Source: RGIG5057 sp036653755 (GTDB taxonomy: Bacteria; Bacillota; Clostridia; TANB77; CAG-465). From it: a stretch of 14,469 nucleotides of DNA. The notes beneath the pieces were generated by a model. That model searched no databases. It worked only from the letters and a program-made list of their open reading frames with translations, and was not told where the DNA came from. Below, piece by piece: positions 6,577-14,469 of the stretch. The translations under genes and the position numbers were made by a program. The DNA lies in NCBI GenBank assembly GCA_036653755.1, contig JAVVTJ010000028.1, positions 1 to 14,469 on the forward strand, read 5' to 3'. Within the stretch, counting starts at the first letter, position 1, and every line of letters starts with the position of its first letter.

Positions 6577-7431
6577 ATGGATAGTTTAAAAATAACCAAA
6601 GAAATATTAAATAAATATGATATACGAGCTAAAAAAGCATACGGACAAAATTTTTTAATTGATGATAATGTATTAAAACAAATAGCTTCTTTAGCTAATA
6701 TAAATGATAAAGATTTAATTATTGAAATAGGGCCAGGTCTTGGCAATTTAACATATTATTTAAAAGATTCTAATTTGTTACTTGTTGAAATTGATGAAAA
6801 AATGATAGAAATATTAAAAGATAGATTTTTAGATAATGATAATATAAAAATTATAAATAAAGATATTTTAAAAATTGATATTGATTTAGAAATTGAAAAA
6901 TTAGAAAAAGAAAAAAATATTAAATTTGAAAATATAAAAGTAGTAGCAAATTTACCATATTATATAACTTCTCCAATAATATTTAAATTATTAGAAGATT
7001 CAAAAAAGGTAAAAGAAATAATAGTTATGGTTCAAGAAGAAGTAGCAGATAGAATAGCTTCTAAAAGTAAATCAAAAGATTATGGAGTACTTACTGTAAT
7101 GATTAATTATTATGCTAAATCAAATAAAGAAATAACGGTAGAAAGTAGCTCGTTTATTCCATCACCTAATGTAACTTCTGCTGTTGTTAAAATTATTAAA
7201 GAAGATAAATATGAAAATATAAATAATGAAATATTTAGAGAACTCATTCATAAATCTTTTGCAAATAGAAGAAAAAAGTTAAGTAATTCATTAGTTAATA
7301 ATAATTTACTTGGATTAAGTAAAGAAGAAATTATAAAAATATTGACTGAGTGTAATATAACAAGTAATGCAAGAGCTGAGGAATTAGATATTGATAAATA
7401 TATTCAAATTGCTGAAAAACTTAATAAATAA
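6577..7431 (+). CDS. rsmA: 16S rRNA dimethyladenosine transferase RsmA (KsgA)
   Basis: The enzyme uses SAM to dimethylate two adjacent adenosines (A1518 and A1519 in E. coli numbering) in the last hairpin of 16S rRNA during small-subunit maturation. The start is ATG 6577, five bases after GGGGG (6567-6571); the in-frame ATG at 6565 lies before that site. The 284 residues begin MDSLKITKEILNKY and show GQNFL (23-27), SAM motif I IEIGPGLGNLT (49-59), and the target-base motif NLPYY (125-129). The C-terminal helical domain includes HKSFANRRKKLSNSL. Length and motifs are normal. In Bacillus the gene follows rnmV; here rnmV is absent and the gene is the last of the ABC operon, with its translation signals inside the preceding gene. 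Confidence 0.96.
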   Translation: MDSLKITKEILNKYDIRAKKAYGQNFLIDDNVLKQIASLANINDKDLIIEIGPGLGNLTYYLKDSNLLLVEIDEKMIEILKDRFLDNDNIKIINKDILKIDIDLEIEKLEKEKNIKFENIKVVANLPYYITSPIIFKLLEDSKKVKEIIVMVQEEVADRIASKSKSKDYGVLTVMINYYAKSNKEITVESSSFIPSPNVTSAVVKIIKEDKYENINNEIFRELIHKSFANRRKKLSNSLVNNNLLGLSKEEIIKILTECNITSNARAEELDIDKYIQIAEKLNK

Positions 7432-7533
7432 TTTATTATATTTTAATGCTTTTATATATATATAGTTATTTTTGTAGTATTTTGTAAAATTTACTTCTTT
7501 TGTTATATTGCAACTTTTAATTATCTTAATTAC

Positions 7534-7562
7534 TTGACAAATGGCTTAAAAAATAGTAAAAT
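7534..7562 (+). promoter_or_regulatory. Sigma-A promoter of the gdpP-rplI-dnaB-tilS-ftsH operon
   Basis: TTGACA (7534-7539), a 17-base spacer and TAAAAT (7557-7562) match the vegetative consensus at 11 of 12 positions. The predicted start near 7569 leaves only a dozen or so bases before the gdpP ATG, with AGGAG at 7573-7577. The 151-base gap before gdpP otherwise holds only AT-rich sequence. Confidence 0.82.
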
Positions 7563-7582
7563 ATTATCAGTTAGGAGTAGTT

Positions 7583-9565
7583 ATGAAAAAGTTTAAAACT
7601 AAGTTTAAATTTAAATTAAATGTATTTACAATGCAACTTATTTATTTATTTGCTATTATTTTACTTGCTATAATGCTATTGGTAATAAAACCAGAGAGTA
7701 TATATATAGATATACTTGTTATAATAATTGCTACTTTATGTTCTGTATATGTTTTTATGAAAGAAATTGGTAATAGAAAATATAGAATAAATGAGCTTAG
7801 TAAAAGTGTAGATATTGTACTTAAAGATAATTTAAATAAATTAAATATTCCTATGGTAATGTTAGGAAATCCTACTCAAATAGTTTGGCAAAATGATTTA
7901 TCTAAAAATACAATACCAACTGATTATATATATGATGTTGCTTTACAATTAGATAATAAATTTAAATCTGGGGAAGAGTTAAAATATGAATTAGATATAG
8001 GAAATGGTACAATATATCGTGCTTTGGGTAGTCATATATCTTTTTCTGATTTTAGTTGTTTAATAATATCTTTTATTGATAAAACAGAAGAAAATGAACT
8101 TAGAAAAATTATTGATAATACAAAGGTTACTGTTGGAGTTATTTTTATAGATAATTATGAAGAAACTTTTCAAGGTTTAGATGAAATGGAAAAAGGGGAA
8201 ATTACTTCAAAAATAGATAAGATTCTTAGAGAATTTATTAATGATAATAACGGTATTATAACAAAGTTAGATAAAGATAAATATGCTATCTTTATAGAAT
8301 GGCAATATGTTCAGCAGTTAGAAAAAACAAAATTTGCTGTTTTAGATAGTGTAAAAGAAATAACTAATAAAACTAAACTTCCTATTACAATATCAATTGG
8401 TATGTCAACAAATGAAACAGAACTTTCAGAGAGATATTTAGCTTCTAGTTCTGCTTTAGATATTGCACTTGGTAGAGGTGGAGATCAAGTAGTTATTAAA
8501 AAAGATAAAAAATTTGATTTTTATGGTGGATTAAATATTGGTTTAGAAAAAACAAGTAAAGTAAGAGCTAGAACAATTGCAAGTGCTTTATGTGATGTTA
8601 TAGATAAATGTGATAAAGTATACATAATGGGTCATAAAAATACAGATGTTGATTGTATAGGTGCTGCTGTTGGTATGCATAAAATTACTGAATCATTAGG
8701 TAAAAAGTCATATATAATTTCAGACAATAAATATAACAATAGTACAAAATTAGTTATTGATAGAGTTAAAACATCTGATGGTTATGATGATGTATTTATT
8801 GGTAAAGATGAATTAAAAAAACATGATTTTGAAAATTCACTTTTAATTATTGTAGATACTCATAAAAAATCATATACATGTGTTCCAGATATTATGGATA
8901 ATTTTGATAAAATAGTTATTATAGATCATCATAGAAGAGGCCCGGAGTTTATAAATAATGCAATGCTTACATATCATGAACTGTATGCTTCATCTACCTC
9001 AGAACTTGTTACAGAGCTTCTTATGTATGTACCAAATCTAAAACTTACAAAAGCTGAAGCTGAATGTTTGTATGCAGGTATTTTAATAGATACTAAAAAT
9101 TTTAGTTTTAAAACTGGTGTTAGAACTTTTGAAGTTGCTGCATATTTAAAAAGAGTTGGTTTAGATATATCAGAGGTCAAACAAATATTTCAAAATGATT
9201 TTGAAACATATTTAGCAAAAGTTGAAATTGTTAAAAATGCTGAAATATTAGATAAACAAATTGCTATATCTATATGTGATAATGTATACGAAAATATGCC
9301 AACACTTGCAGCACAAGCTGCTGATGAATTGCTTAATATAAGTGGAATACTGGCATCATTTGTACTGTGTAAAATTGATAATGTTATTATGATATCTAGT
9401 AGATCAATGGGTGATATTAATGTTCAAGCAATTATGGAAAAAATAGGTGGCGGTGGTCATTTGACGTTTGCTGGTGCACAAATTGCTGGAATTACATTAG
9501 ATGAAGCAAAAACAAAAGTTGTAGAAGCAATAGAAGAATATTTTGGAAAAGAAAACAAAAAATAA
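7583..9565 (+). CDS. gdpP: Cyclic-di-AMP phosphodiesterase GdpP
   Basis: GdpP is a membrane-bound DHH/DHHA1 enzyme that hydrolyses the second messenger c-di-AMP to pApA. It thereby influences potassium and osmotic balance and wall stress. The start is ATG 7583, five bases after AGGAG. The 660 residues show two N-terminal membrane helices (about 17-36 and 42-62), a PAS-like region (about 85-150), a degenerate GGDEF domain (about 170-310, with DKYAIFIEW in place of an active GGDEF) and the DHH-DHHA1 unit. Expected metal ligands are present: GHKNTDVD (H351, D355, D357), D425, DHH (448-450) and D503 in ILIDTKNF. DHHA1 has GGGGH (622-626). Length and domain order are those of the family. It heads the conserved gdpP-rplI-dnaB cluster under a strong promoter. 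Confidence 0.96.
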   Translation: MKKFKTKFKFKLNVFTMQLIYLFAIILLAIMLLVIKPESIYIDILVIIIATLCSVYVFMKEIGNRKYRINELSKSVDIVLKDNLNKLNIPMVMLGNPTQIVWQNDLSKNTIPTDYIYDVALQLDNKFKSGEELKYELDIGNGTIYRALGSHISFSDFSCLIISFIDKTEENELRKIIDNTKVTVGVIFIDNYEETFQGLDEMEKGEITSKIDKILREFINDNNGIITKLDKDKYAIFIEWQYVQQLEKTKFAVLDSVKEITNKTKLPITISIGMSTNETELSERYLASSSALDIALGRGGDQVVIKKDKKFDFYGGLNIGLEKTSKVRARTIASALCDVIDKCDKVYIMGHKNTDVDCIGAAVGMHKITESLGKKSYIISDNKYNNSTKLVIDRVKTSDGYDDVFIGKDELKKHDFENSLLIIVDTHKKSYTCVPDIMDNFDKIVIIDHHRRGPEFINNAMLTYHELYASSTSELVTELLMYVPNLKLTKAEAECLYAGILIDTKNFSFKTGVRTFEVAAYLKRVGLDISEVKQIFQNDFETYLAKVEIVKNAEILDKQIAISICDNVYENMPTLAAQAADELLNISGILASFVLCKIDNVIMISSRSMGDINVQAIMEKIGGGGHLTFAGAQIAGITLDEAKTKVVEAIEEYFGKENKK

Positions 9566-9582
9566 TACAAGGGGGAAAGAAA

Positions 9583-10029
9583 ATGAAAGTTATACTAAAT
9601 CAAGATATAAAGGGAATAGGAAAAAAACTTCAAACTTTAGAAGTAAGTGAAGGGTATGCTAGAAATTTTTTACTTCCTAGAAAGTTAGCTACTCTTGTAG
9701 ATAATAAATCTGCAAATGAGGCTAAAACTAAATTAGATGCAATAAAGTTTAAAAAAAATATTGAAATTGAAAATGCAAATAAAGATAAAATTAATTTAGA
9801 AAAACAAGTTATTGAATTTAAACATAAAGTAGGAGAAAATGGTAAATTATTTGGTAGTGTTACCGAAAAAGAAATATCTGATGAATTAAAACGTAAATTT
9901 AAAATGGATATAGATAAGAAAAAAATTAAATTAGAAGAAAATATAAAACAACCTGGAGTATATGTTGCAAATGTTAAGTTATATGAAGGTATAGTTGCAA
10001 AAGTAAAAGTAAATGTAATAAGGATGTAG
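9583..10029 (+). CDS. rplI: 50S ribosomal protein bL9
   Basis: bL9 binds 23S rRNA near the base of the L1 stalk and helps restrain frame slippage and forward movement of the mRNA. The start is ATG 9583, seven bases after AAGGGGG (9569-9575). The 148 residues show the N-terminal RNA-binding domain (MKVILNQDIKGIGKK followed by GYARNFLLPRKLA), a long charged connecting helix (about 45-75) and the C-terminal domain starting at FKHKVGENGKLFGSVT. The protein is full length with the usual conserved residues. It sits between gdpP and dnaB as in many Bacillota, and its last codons hold the ribosome-binding site for dnaB. Since bL9 affects reading-frame maintenance, its place next to a frameshifted dnaB is worth noting, but nothing shows a causal link. 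Confidence 0.97.
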   Translation: MKVILNQDIKGIGKKLQTLEVSEGYARNFLLPRKLATLVDNKSANEAKTKLDAIKFKKNIEIENANKDKINLEKQVIEFKHKVGENGKLFGSVTEKEISDELKRKFKMDIDKKKIKLEENIKQPGVYVANVKLYEGIVAKVKVNVIRM

Positions 10030-10040
10030 GTGAAACATAA

Positions 10041-11376
10041 GTGGAAAATGAAGTACTAATAAAAATTCAACCAAATGATATAACAGCAGAGCAAGCAGTA
10101 CTTCGGTTCTATGCTTGTTGATAGAGATTCTGTAATAGCAGCAATTGAAACTTTAAAAGATGAAGATTTTTATAGAGAAGATAATAGAGAAATATATGCT
10201 GCAATGTATGAAATATATAATAATGGAAAACATATTGATATGATTACAGTTAAAGAAGAGTTAGTATTAAGAGGAAGTTTAGAAAAAATAGGTAATTTAG
10301 AATATTTGTCTTCTTTAATTGATAATGTTCCAACTACTTCTAATATAGAAAGTTATGTTAAAATTGTAGAAGAAAAATCTACCGTTAGAAACTTAATAAA
10401 AGCTGCAAATGATATTCTTAAAATGGGTTATTCTGGAACAGAAGAAGTAGATAGTATAATAGAGCAAACAGAAAAAAAGATTTTTGATGTATTACAAAAT
10501 AGAAATTCAAGAGGTTACTCAGCTATAAAAGAGGTACTTATAACAACTTTTGATAATATAGAAAAGTTATATCAAAATAAAAATAAAGTATCAGGTATAG
10601 AATCTGGATTTATAGATTTAGATGGTAAAATATCTGGACTTAATCCATCCGATTTAATAATTGTAGCTGCTCGTCCTGCTATGGGTAAGAGTGCGTTTGT
10701 ACTAAATATTGCAACATATGTTGCTATGCATATGAAAGTTCCGGTTATGATGTTTAACTTAGAAATGTCAAAAGAACAGTTAGTAAGTAGAATACTTTGT
10801 AGTGAAAGTGAAATTGATAGTATGAAACTTCAAAATGCTGATTTATCTAGTGATGATTGGTTAAAATTAGGAGAAGCAAGTAGTAAACTTGCGGAAGTTC
10901 CGTTATATATTGATGATACACCAGGACTTACTTCTGCTGAGCTTAGAGCAAAATGTAGAAAAGCAAAACTTGAAAAAAATATTGGTTTAGTTATAATAGA
11001 TTATCTTCAGCTTATGGAATCTAAATCAAAAGGCGCATCAAGGCAACAAGAAATATCTGAAATAAGTAGATCTCTTAAAATTTTAGCAAAAGAATTATCT
11101 ATTCCAGTAATTGCTTTGTCACAACTTAGTCGTGCTACTGAATCTAGAACAGATCATAAACCAATGCTTAGTGATTTACGTGAATCAGGAGCAATAGAGC
11201 AAGATGCTGATATTGTTATGTTTTTACATAGAGAAGATTATTATGATGCAAATACTGAGAAAAAAAATATAGCAGAAGTTATTATTTCAAAAAATAGACA
11301 TGGTGCAACAGATACAATTGAACTTGCTTGGCTTGGTAAATTTACTAAATTTGCTAATTTATATAGAGGCGAGTAA
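10041..11376 (+). CDS. dnaB: Replicative DNA helicase DnaB, +1 frameshift required near the start
   Basis: This hexameric helicase unwinds DNA at the replication fork and is essential (called DnaC in Bacillus subtilis). The start is GTG 10041, seven bases after AGGTGA (10028-10033). The first 21 codons give a proper DnaB N-terminus (MENEVLIKIQPN then DITAEQAVL). The direct frame then reads CGG and ends four codons later at TGA 10119-10121. Skipping C10104 gives GSMLVDRDSVIAAIE and runs on to TAA 11374-11376, for 444 residues, the normal length. The rest is intact: an N-terminal domain to about residue 105, a linker, and the RecA-like domain with Walker A ARPAMGKSAF (K216, S217), Walker B VIIDYLQLM (D320) and the DLRESGAIEQDADIVMF stretch. 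An internal start at ATG 10111 would lose 23 conserved residues and has no ribosome-binding site. An essential gene should not be dead, so either frameshifting occurs or the sequence has an error. Confidence 0.92.
10101..10110 (+). other. Putative +1 frameshift site at CGG in dnaB
   Basis: The zero frame reads CTT CGG TTC. The conserved protein is recovered by reading CTT, skipping C10104, then GGT TCT (Leu-Gly-Ser). CTT followed by a poorly decoded Arg codon is reminiscent of the yeast Ty1 +1 site (CUU AGG C). The zero-frame product would be a 26-residue peptide ending at TGA 10119-10121. The inserted base is not in a homopolymer. The tcdA site at 1264-1273 has the same design. Confidence 0.65.
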
Positions 11377-11377
11377 T

Positions 11378-12400
11378 ATGAAAAGTAACTTAATAAATAT
11401 TGTTAAAAATAATATACTAAATAATAACGTTATAGAAAATAATGATAAAATAGTTATAGCTGTGTCAGGTGGCCCAGATTCAATAGCTTTACTGGATATC
11501 ATATATAATTTAAAATCAATTTTAAAACTTGAAAAAAATATTGATTTTGATTTTGTTGTAGCTCATGTAAATCATATGATAAGAGAAGAATCAAAATATG
11601 AAAAAGTTTATGTTGAAGATATATGTTTAAATAAATCTATTCCTTTTTTTTATTTGAAAAAAGATGTAATAAAAGAATCTACTGAAAATAGAATGGGTAC
11701 AGAGGAATATGCAAGAAAAATAAGATATGACTTTTTTGAAGAAGTTAGAGTAAAAACTGGTAGTAATAAAATAGCTGTTGCACATAATTTAGATGATAAT
11801 GTAGAAACAATATTACTAAATATAATACGAGGTTGTGGAATTAAAGGCTTATGTGGTATGGATTATAAATTTAAAAATGTTATAAGACCTTTGATTGAAA
11901 TTACCAAAAAAGAAATATTAGATTATTGTAATATAAATAAATTAAATCCTTGTTTTGATAAAACTAACGATCAAGAAATATATATGAGAAATAAAATAAG
12001 ACTTAAATTATTACCAATGCTTGAAAAAGAATATAATAATAATTTTAAAAATAATTTACTACGATTAAGTAAAATTGCAAGTCAAGATGAAGAATGTTTA
12101 AATACTATATCTACTAATATAGTAGATAGTATGATTATAGTTTCAGATATTTCTAGTATAACATTTAATTTTGAAAATATGTTAAAGCAAAATATAAGTA
12201 TAAAACAAAGATGTGTGCTAAATGTTATAAATAAACTTCAAAATAATGTTCAAGGTATTGAAAATATACATATAAATGATATAATAAAGCTACTAGATAA
12301 TAACTTAACTAAAAAAAAATATATTATTGGTAATAAATTTACTATTGAAATATTAAAGAAAAATATTGCAAAAATATATATAAATAATTTGAAAGGATAG
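11378..12400 (+). CDS. tilS: tRNA(Ile)-lysidine synthase TilS, short form
   Basis: TilS attaches lysine to C34 of the CAU-anticodon tRNA-Ile, so that the tRNA reads AUA instead of AUG. The start is ATG 11378, eight bases after GAGG and one base after the dnaB stop. The 340 residues show the PP-loop VSGGPDS (29-35), AHVNHMIR, the YARKIRYDFF stretch, LDDNVETILLNIIRGCGIKGL and the NKIRLKLLPML motif, all typical of TilS. The family is often 420-480 residues with an added C-terminal domain, of which only a short strand-rich tail (NKFTIEILKKN) remains. It ends at TAG directly before ftsH, so there is no sign of a frameshift hiding the missing domain. AUA codons are very common in this window, so the enzyme must be heavily needed. 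In many Clostridia hpt lies between tilS and ftsH; here it is absent. Confidence 0.93.
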   Translation: MKSNLINIVKNNILNNNVIENNDKIVIAVSGGPDSIALLDIIYNLKSILKLEKNIDFDFVVAHVNHMIREESKYEKVYVEDICLNKSIPFFYLKKDVIKESTENRMGTEEYARKIRYDFFEEVRVKTGSNKIAVAHNLDDNVETILLNIIRGCGIKGLCGMDYKFKNVIRPLIEITKKEILDYCNINKLNPCFDKTNDQEIYMRNKIRLKLLPMLEKEYNNNFKNNLLRLSKIASQDEECLNTISTNIVDSMIIVSDISSITFNFENMLKQNISIKQRCVLNVINKLQNNVQGIENIHINDIIKLLDNNLTKKKYIIGNKFTIEILKKNIAKIYINNLKG

Positions 12401-12404
12401 ATTT

Positions 12405-14393
12405 ATGGAAGATAAAGATAAAACAAAAAAAGAAAATAGTAAAGTAGATGTTAATGAAAAAGAAATAAAAGATAATTCAAATAAAAAAGAACATATTAAA
12501 TCTGAGTATAATAATCAGATAAAAATGGATAGTGAAGAATTTGAAAAATTAAAAAAACAATCTAAAATAGTAGAAGTTAAATTTAAAAAGCCTAGTTTTT
12601 TAAGAACAATTTTAACATATATAATGATTATAGTTATTTCTTTAATATTAATATCATATTTAAATGGATCTGCAACTAAAAATATGTCATATACAGAACT
12701 TATGCAAAATATAGAAAAACAAAATATAAGTTCTATAAAAATGCAAAATAGTAGAGATTCAATTAATGTTACTTTAAAAGATGATAAAGAAGTAGAAAGA
12801 ATTGTTAAAATACCAGATTCTGGTGCTTTTATTGAATATATTCAACCTAAAGCTGCTACTAATGAATTTGAACTTTCTGTATCAGATCCTTCTGTTATGG
12901 AAACACTAGCACCACTTATTCCTAATATAATACTTTTAGGTGGTACGTTATTAATATTTGTATTTATGCTTAGAAAAACAGGTCAAGGTAATGATAAAGC
13001 TATGAGTTTTGGTAAAAATAGAGCTAAAATGTATGATGCAAACACAAAAAATAAAACAACATTTGAAAATGTAGCAGGACTTTTAGAAGAAAAAGAAGAA
13101 TTACAAGAAGTAGTAGATTTTTTAAAAAATCCTAAAAAATACAAAGAATTAGGAGCAAGAATACCAAAAGGATTATTACTTGTTGGTGGTCCTGGAACTG
13201 GTAAAACATTACTTGCAAGAGCTGTATCAGGTGAAGCTGGAGTACCATTTTTTAGTATTAGTGGATCTGATTTTGTTGAAATGTTTGTAGGTGTTGGTGC
13301 TTCACGTGTAAGAGATTTATTTGCAGAGGCAAAATCTAATTCACCTTGTATAATATTTATAGATGAAATAGATGCAGTAGGAAGACAAAGAGGAGCAGGA
13401 CTTGGTGGTGGACATGACGAGAGAGAACAAACATTAAATCAATTATTAGTTGAAATGGATGGCTTTACAAATAATGAAAATGTTATAGTAATTGCTGCAA
13501 CTAATAGACCTGACATACTAGATAAAGCATTACTAAGACCAGGTAGATTTGACAGACAAATAGTAGTTCATGATCCAGATATTGGAGCAAGAGAAGAAAT
13601 TATACGTTTACATGCTAAAAATAAACCTTTTGCAACAGGAATAGATTATAAAGTTATTGCTAAAAATACAGTAGGATTTTCTGGTGCTGACTTAGAAAAT
13701 ATGGTTAATGAATCTGCTATTTTAGCTGCTAGAAAAAATAAAAAAATAATAAGTATGGAAGATATAGAAGAATCTATGGTTAAAGTTATGATGGGACCTG
13801 AAAAACATAGTAGAATAATTAGTGATAAAGAGAAAAAGTTAACTGCTTATCATGAAGCAGGTCATGCAGTTGTATCAAGATTTTTACCAACACATGATAC
13901 AGTACATCAAATATCTATTATACCTCGTGGTATGGCTGGTGGTTATACAATGTATAAACCTAACGAAGATAAAAGTTATACTTCTAAATCTGAGATGCAA
14001 GAGCATATAGTATCACTTTTAGGTGGTAGAGTAGCTGAAAAGTTAGTATTAGATGATATAAGTACAGGAGCTTCTAATGATATTGAAAGAGCTAGTAAAA
14101 TAGCTAGGAATATGGTTATGAAGTATGGTATGAGTGATAAATTAGGACCTATAACTTTTGGAGCAGAACAAGAAGAAGTTTTCTTAGGAAGAGATATAAA
14201 TAATCAAAGAAATTATAGCGAAAAAATAGCTGCTGAAATTGATGAAGAAGTAAGAAGCATTATAGAAAATGCATACAGATATGCTGAAAGAGTACTAAAA
14301 GATAATATAGATAAATTGCATAAAGTAAGTCAAATTTTAATAGAAAAAGAAAAAATGGATGGAAAAGAATTTGACAGTATATTTTCAGAATAA
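12405..14393 (+). CDS. ftsH: ATP-dependent zinc metalloprotease FtsH
   Basis: FtsH is a membrane-anchored hexameric AAA+ protease that degrades misfolded membrane proteins and some regulators. The start is ATG 12405, seven bases after AAAGGA. The 662 residues begin with a charged, Lys/Glu/Asn-rich stretch of about 62 residues before the first membrane helix (about 66-86); in most FtsH proteins the helix is close to the N-terminus. An external domain and a second helix (about 169-190) follow. The AAA module has Walker A GGPGTGKT (261-268; the usual form is GPPGTGKT), Walker B IIFIDEIDA (D320, E321), the GVGASRVRDLF pore-loop region and the second region of homology RPDILDKALLRPGRFDRQ. The protease domain has the zinc site HEAGH (483-487) and third ligand D559 in STGASND. 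It is the last gene visible in the operon; no strong terminator follows within 76 bases. Confidence 0.96.
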   Translation: MEDKDKTKKENSKVDVNEKEIKDNSNKKEHIKSEYNNQIKMDSEEFEKLKKQSKIVEVKFKKPSFLRTILTYIMIIVISLILISYLNGSATKNMSYTELMQNIEKQNISSIKMQNSRDSINVTLKDDKEVERIVKIPDSGAFIEYIQPKAATNEFELSVSDPSVMETLAPLIPNIILLGGTLLIFVFMLRKTGQGNDKAMSFGKNRAKMYDANTKNKTTFENVAGLLEEKEELQEVVDFLKNPKKYKELGARIPKGLLLVGGPGTGKTLLARAVSGEAGVPFFSISGSDFVEMFVGVGASRVRDLFAEAKSNSPCIIFIDEIDAVGRQRGAGLGGGHDEREQTLNQLLVEMDGFTNNENVIVIAATNRPDILDKALLRPGRFDRQIVVHDPDIGAREEIIRLHAKNKPFATGIDYKVIAKNTVGFSGADLENMVNESAILAARKNKKIISMEDIEESMVKVMMGPEKHSRIISDKEKKLTAYHEAGHAVVSRFLPTHDTVHQISIIPRGMAGGYTMYKPNEDKSYTSKSEMQEHIVSLLGGRVAEKLVLDDISTGASNDIERASKIARNMVMKYGMSDKLGPITFGAEQEEVFLGRDINNQRNYSEKIAAEIDEEVRSIIENAYRYAERVLKDNIDKLHKVSQILIEKEKMDGKEFDSIFSE

Positions 14394-14440
14394 TAGTGTA
14401 ATATTAAAGTAGATTTGAATTAATAAAAAATAACCAAATA

Positions 14441-14469
14441 TTGACATTTAACTAAATATGTAGTATAAT
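14441..14469 (+). promoter_or_regulatory. Consensus sigma-A promoter for the next gene
   Basis: TTGACA (14441-14446), a 17-base spacer and TATAAT (14464-14469) match the consensus at all 12 positions. The window ends on the last base of the -10 box, so the gene it serves is not visible. The stretch from the ftsH stop to this promoter is AT-rich and shows no clear hairpin. Confidence 0.85.

Noticed and set aside
7422..7444. AT-only hairpin over the rsmA stop codon with a short T-run
   Set aside because: The six usable pairs are all A-T, the loop is formed from a near-perfect palindrome, and such sequences are expected by chance at this composition.
11300..11377. Extended TilS start inside dnaB
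   Set aside because: The extra 26 residues are an out-of-frame reading of the dnaB 3' end; ATG 11378 has GAGG at the right distance and gives a normal TilS N-terminus.
1..14469. CRISPR arrays, tRNA or rRNA genes, riboswitches
   Set aside because: No regularly spaced repeats, no cloverleaf-like or rRNA-like sequence and no leader long enough for a riboswitch were seen; intergenic gaps are all under about 220 bases.

Overview
This is AT-rich (about one quarter G+C) chromosomal DNA from a low-GC Gram-positive bacterium, most likely an uncultured or gut-type member of the Clostridia (Bacillota). The evidence is the conserved order gdpP-rplI-dnaB-tilS-ftsH, a YabE-like wall protein upstream of rsmA/ksgA, a strong AGGAGG-type ribosome-binding site before most genes, TTG/GTG starts, and promoters close to TTGACA-N17-TATAAT. 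All genes lie on the + strand. The lineage is inferred; no rRNA or tRNA gene is present to fix it.

Layout. 1-111: the 3' end of an Rpn/PD-(D/E)XK transposase-like gene, then a perfect 19-bp hairpin. 328-521: a small unrecognised gene broken by a one-base slip in an A7 run. 664-1345: tcdA (tRNA ct6A dehydratase) with its own promoter, interrupted by a +1 frameshift. 1523-2587: a secreted DUF348-G5-lytic transglycosylase protein with its own promoter. After a hairpin terminator, 2646-6574 holds an ABC transporter module (ATPase, duplicated FtsX/MacB-type permease, second ATPase) that runs straight into rsmA (6577-7431). A new promoter at 7534 starts gdpP-rplI-dnaB-tilS-ftsH (7583-14393), covering c-di-AMP turnover, ribosome assembly, replication, tRNA-Ile lysidine synthesis and membrane proteolysis. 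The window ends on an ideal promoter for the next gene.

Main observation. tcdA and the essential helicase gene dnaB are each split by one extra base, and the two breaks are alike. In both, a Leu codon is followed by an in-frame CGG, and skipping the C gives a GGN glycine codon and restores a conserved Leu-Gly-Ser: TTA-C-GGG-AGT in tcdA and CTT-C-GGT-TCT in dnaB. By eye there are about fifteen CGG trinucleotides on the + strand of the window. These two are the only ones read as codons in a gene's frame; CGG is not used for arginine anywhere else here. This is what programmed +1 frameshifting at an unassigned or starved CGG codon would look like. Raw-read support, a tRNA-Arg survey, a genome-wide CGG scan and junction peptides would settle it.

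Other points of interest are a long charged cytoplasmic N-terminus on FtsH, a short TilS that directly abuts ftsH with no hpt between, a lytic-transglycosylase version of the YabE architecture, and the transporter module sitting between the YabE-like gene and rsmA.
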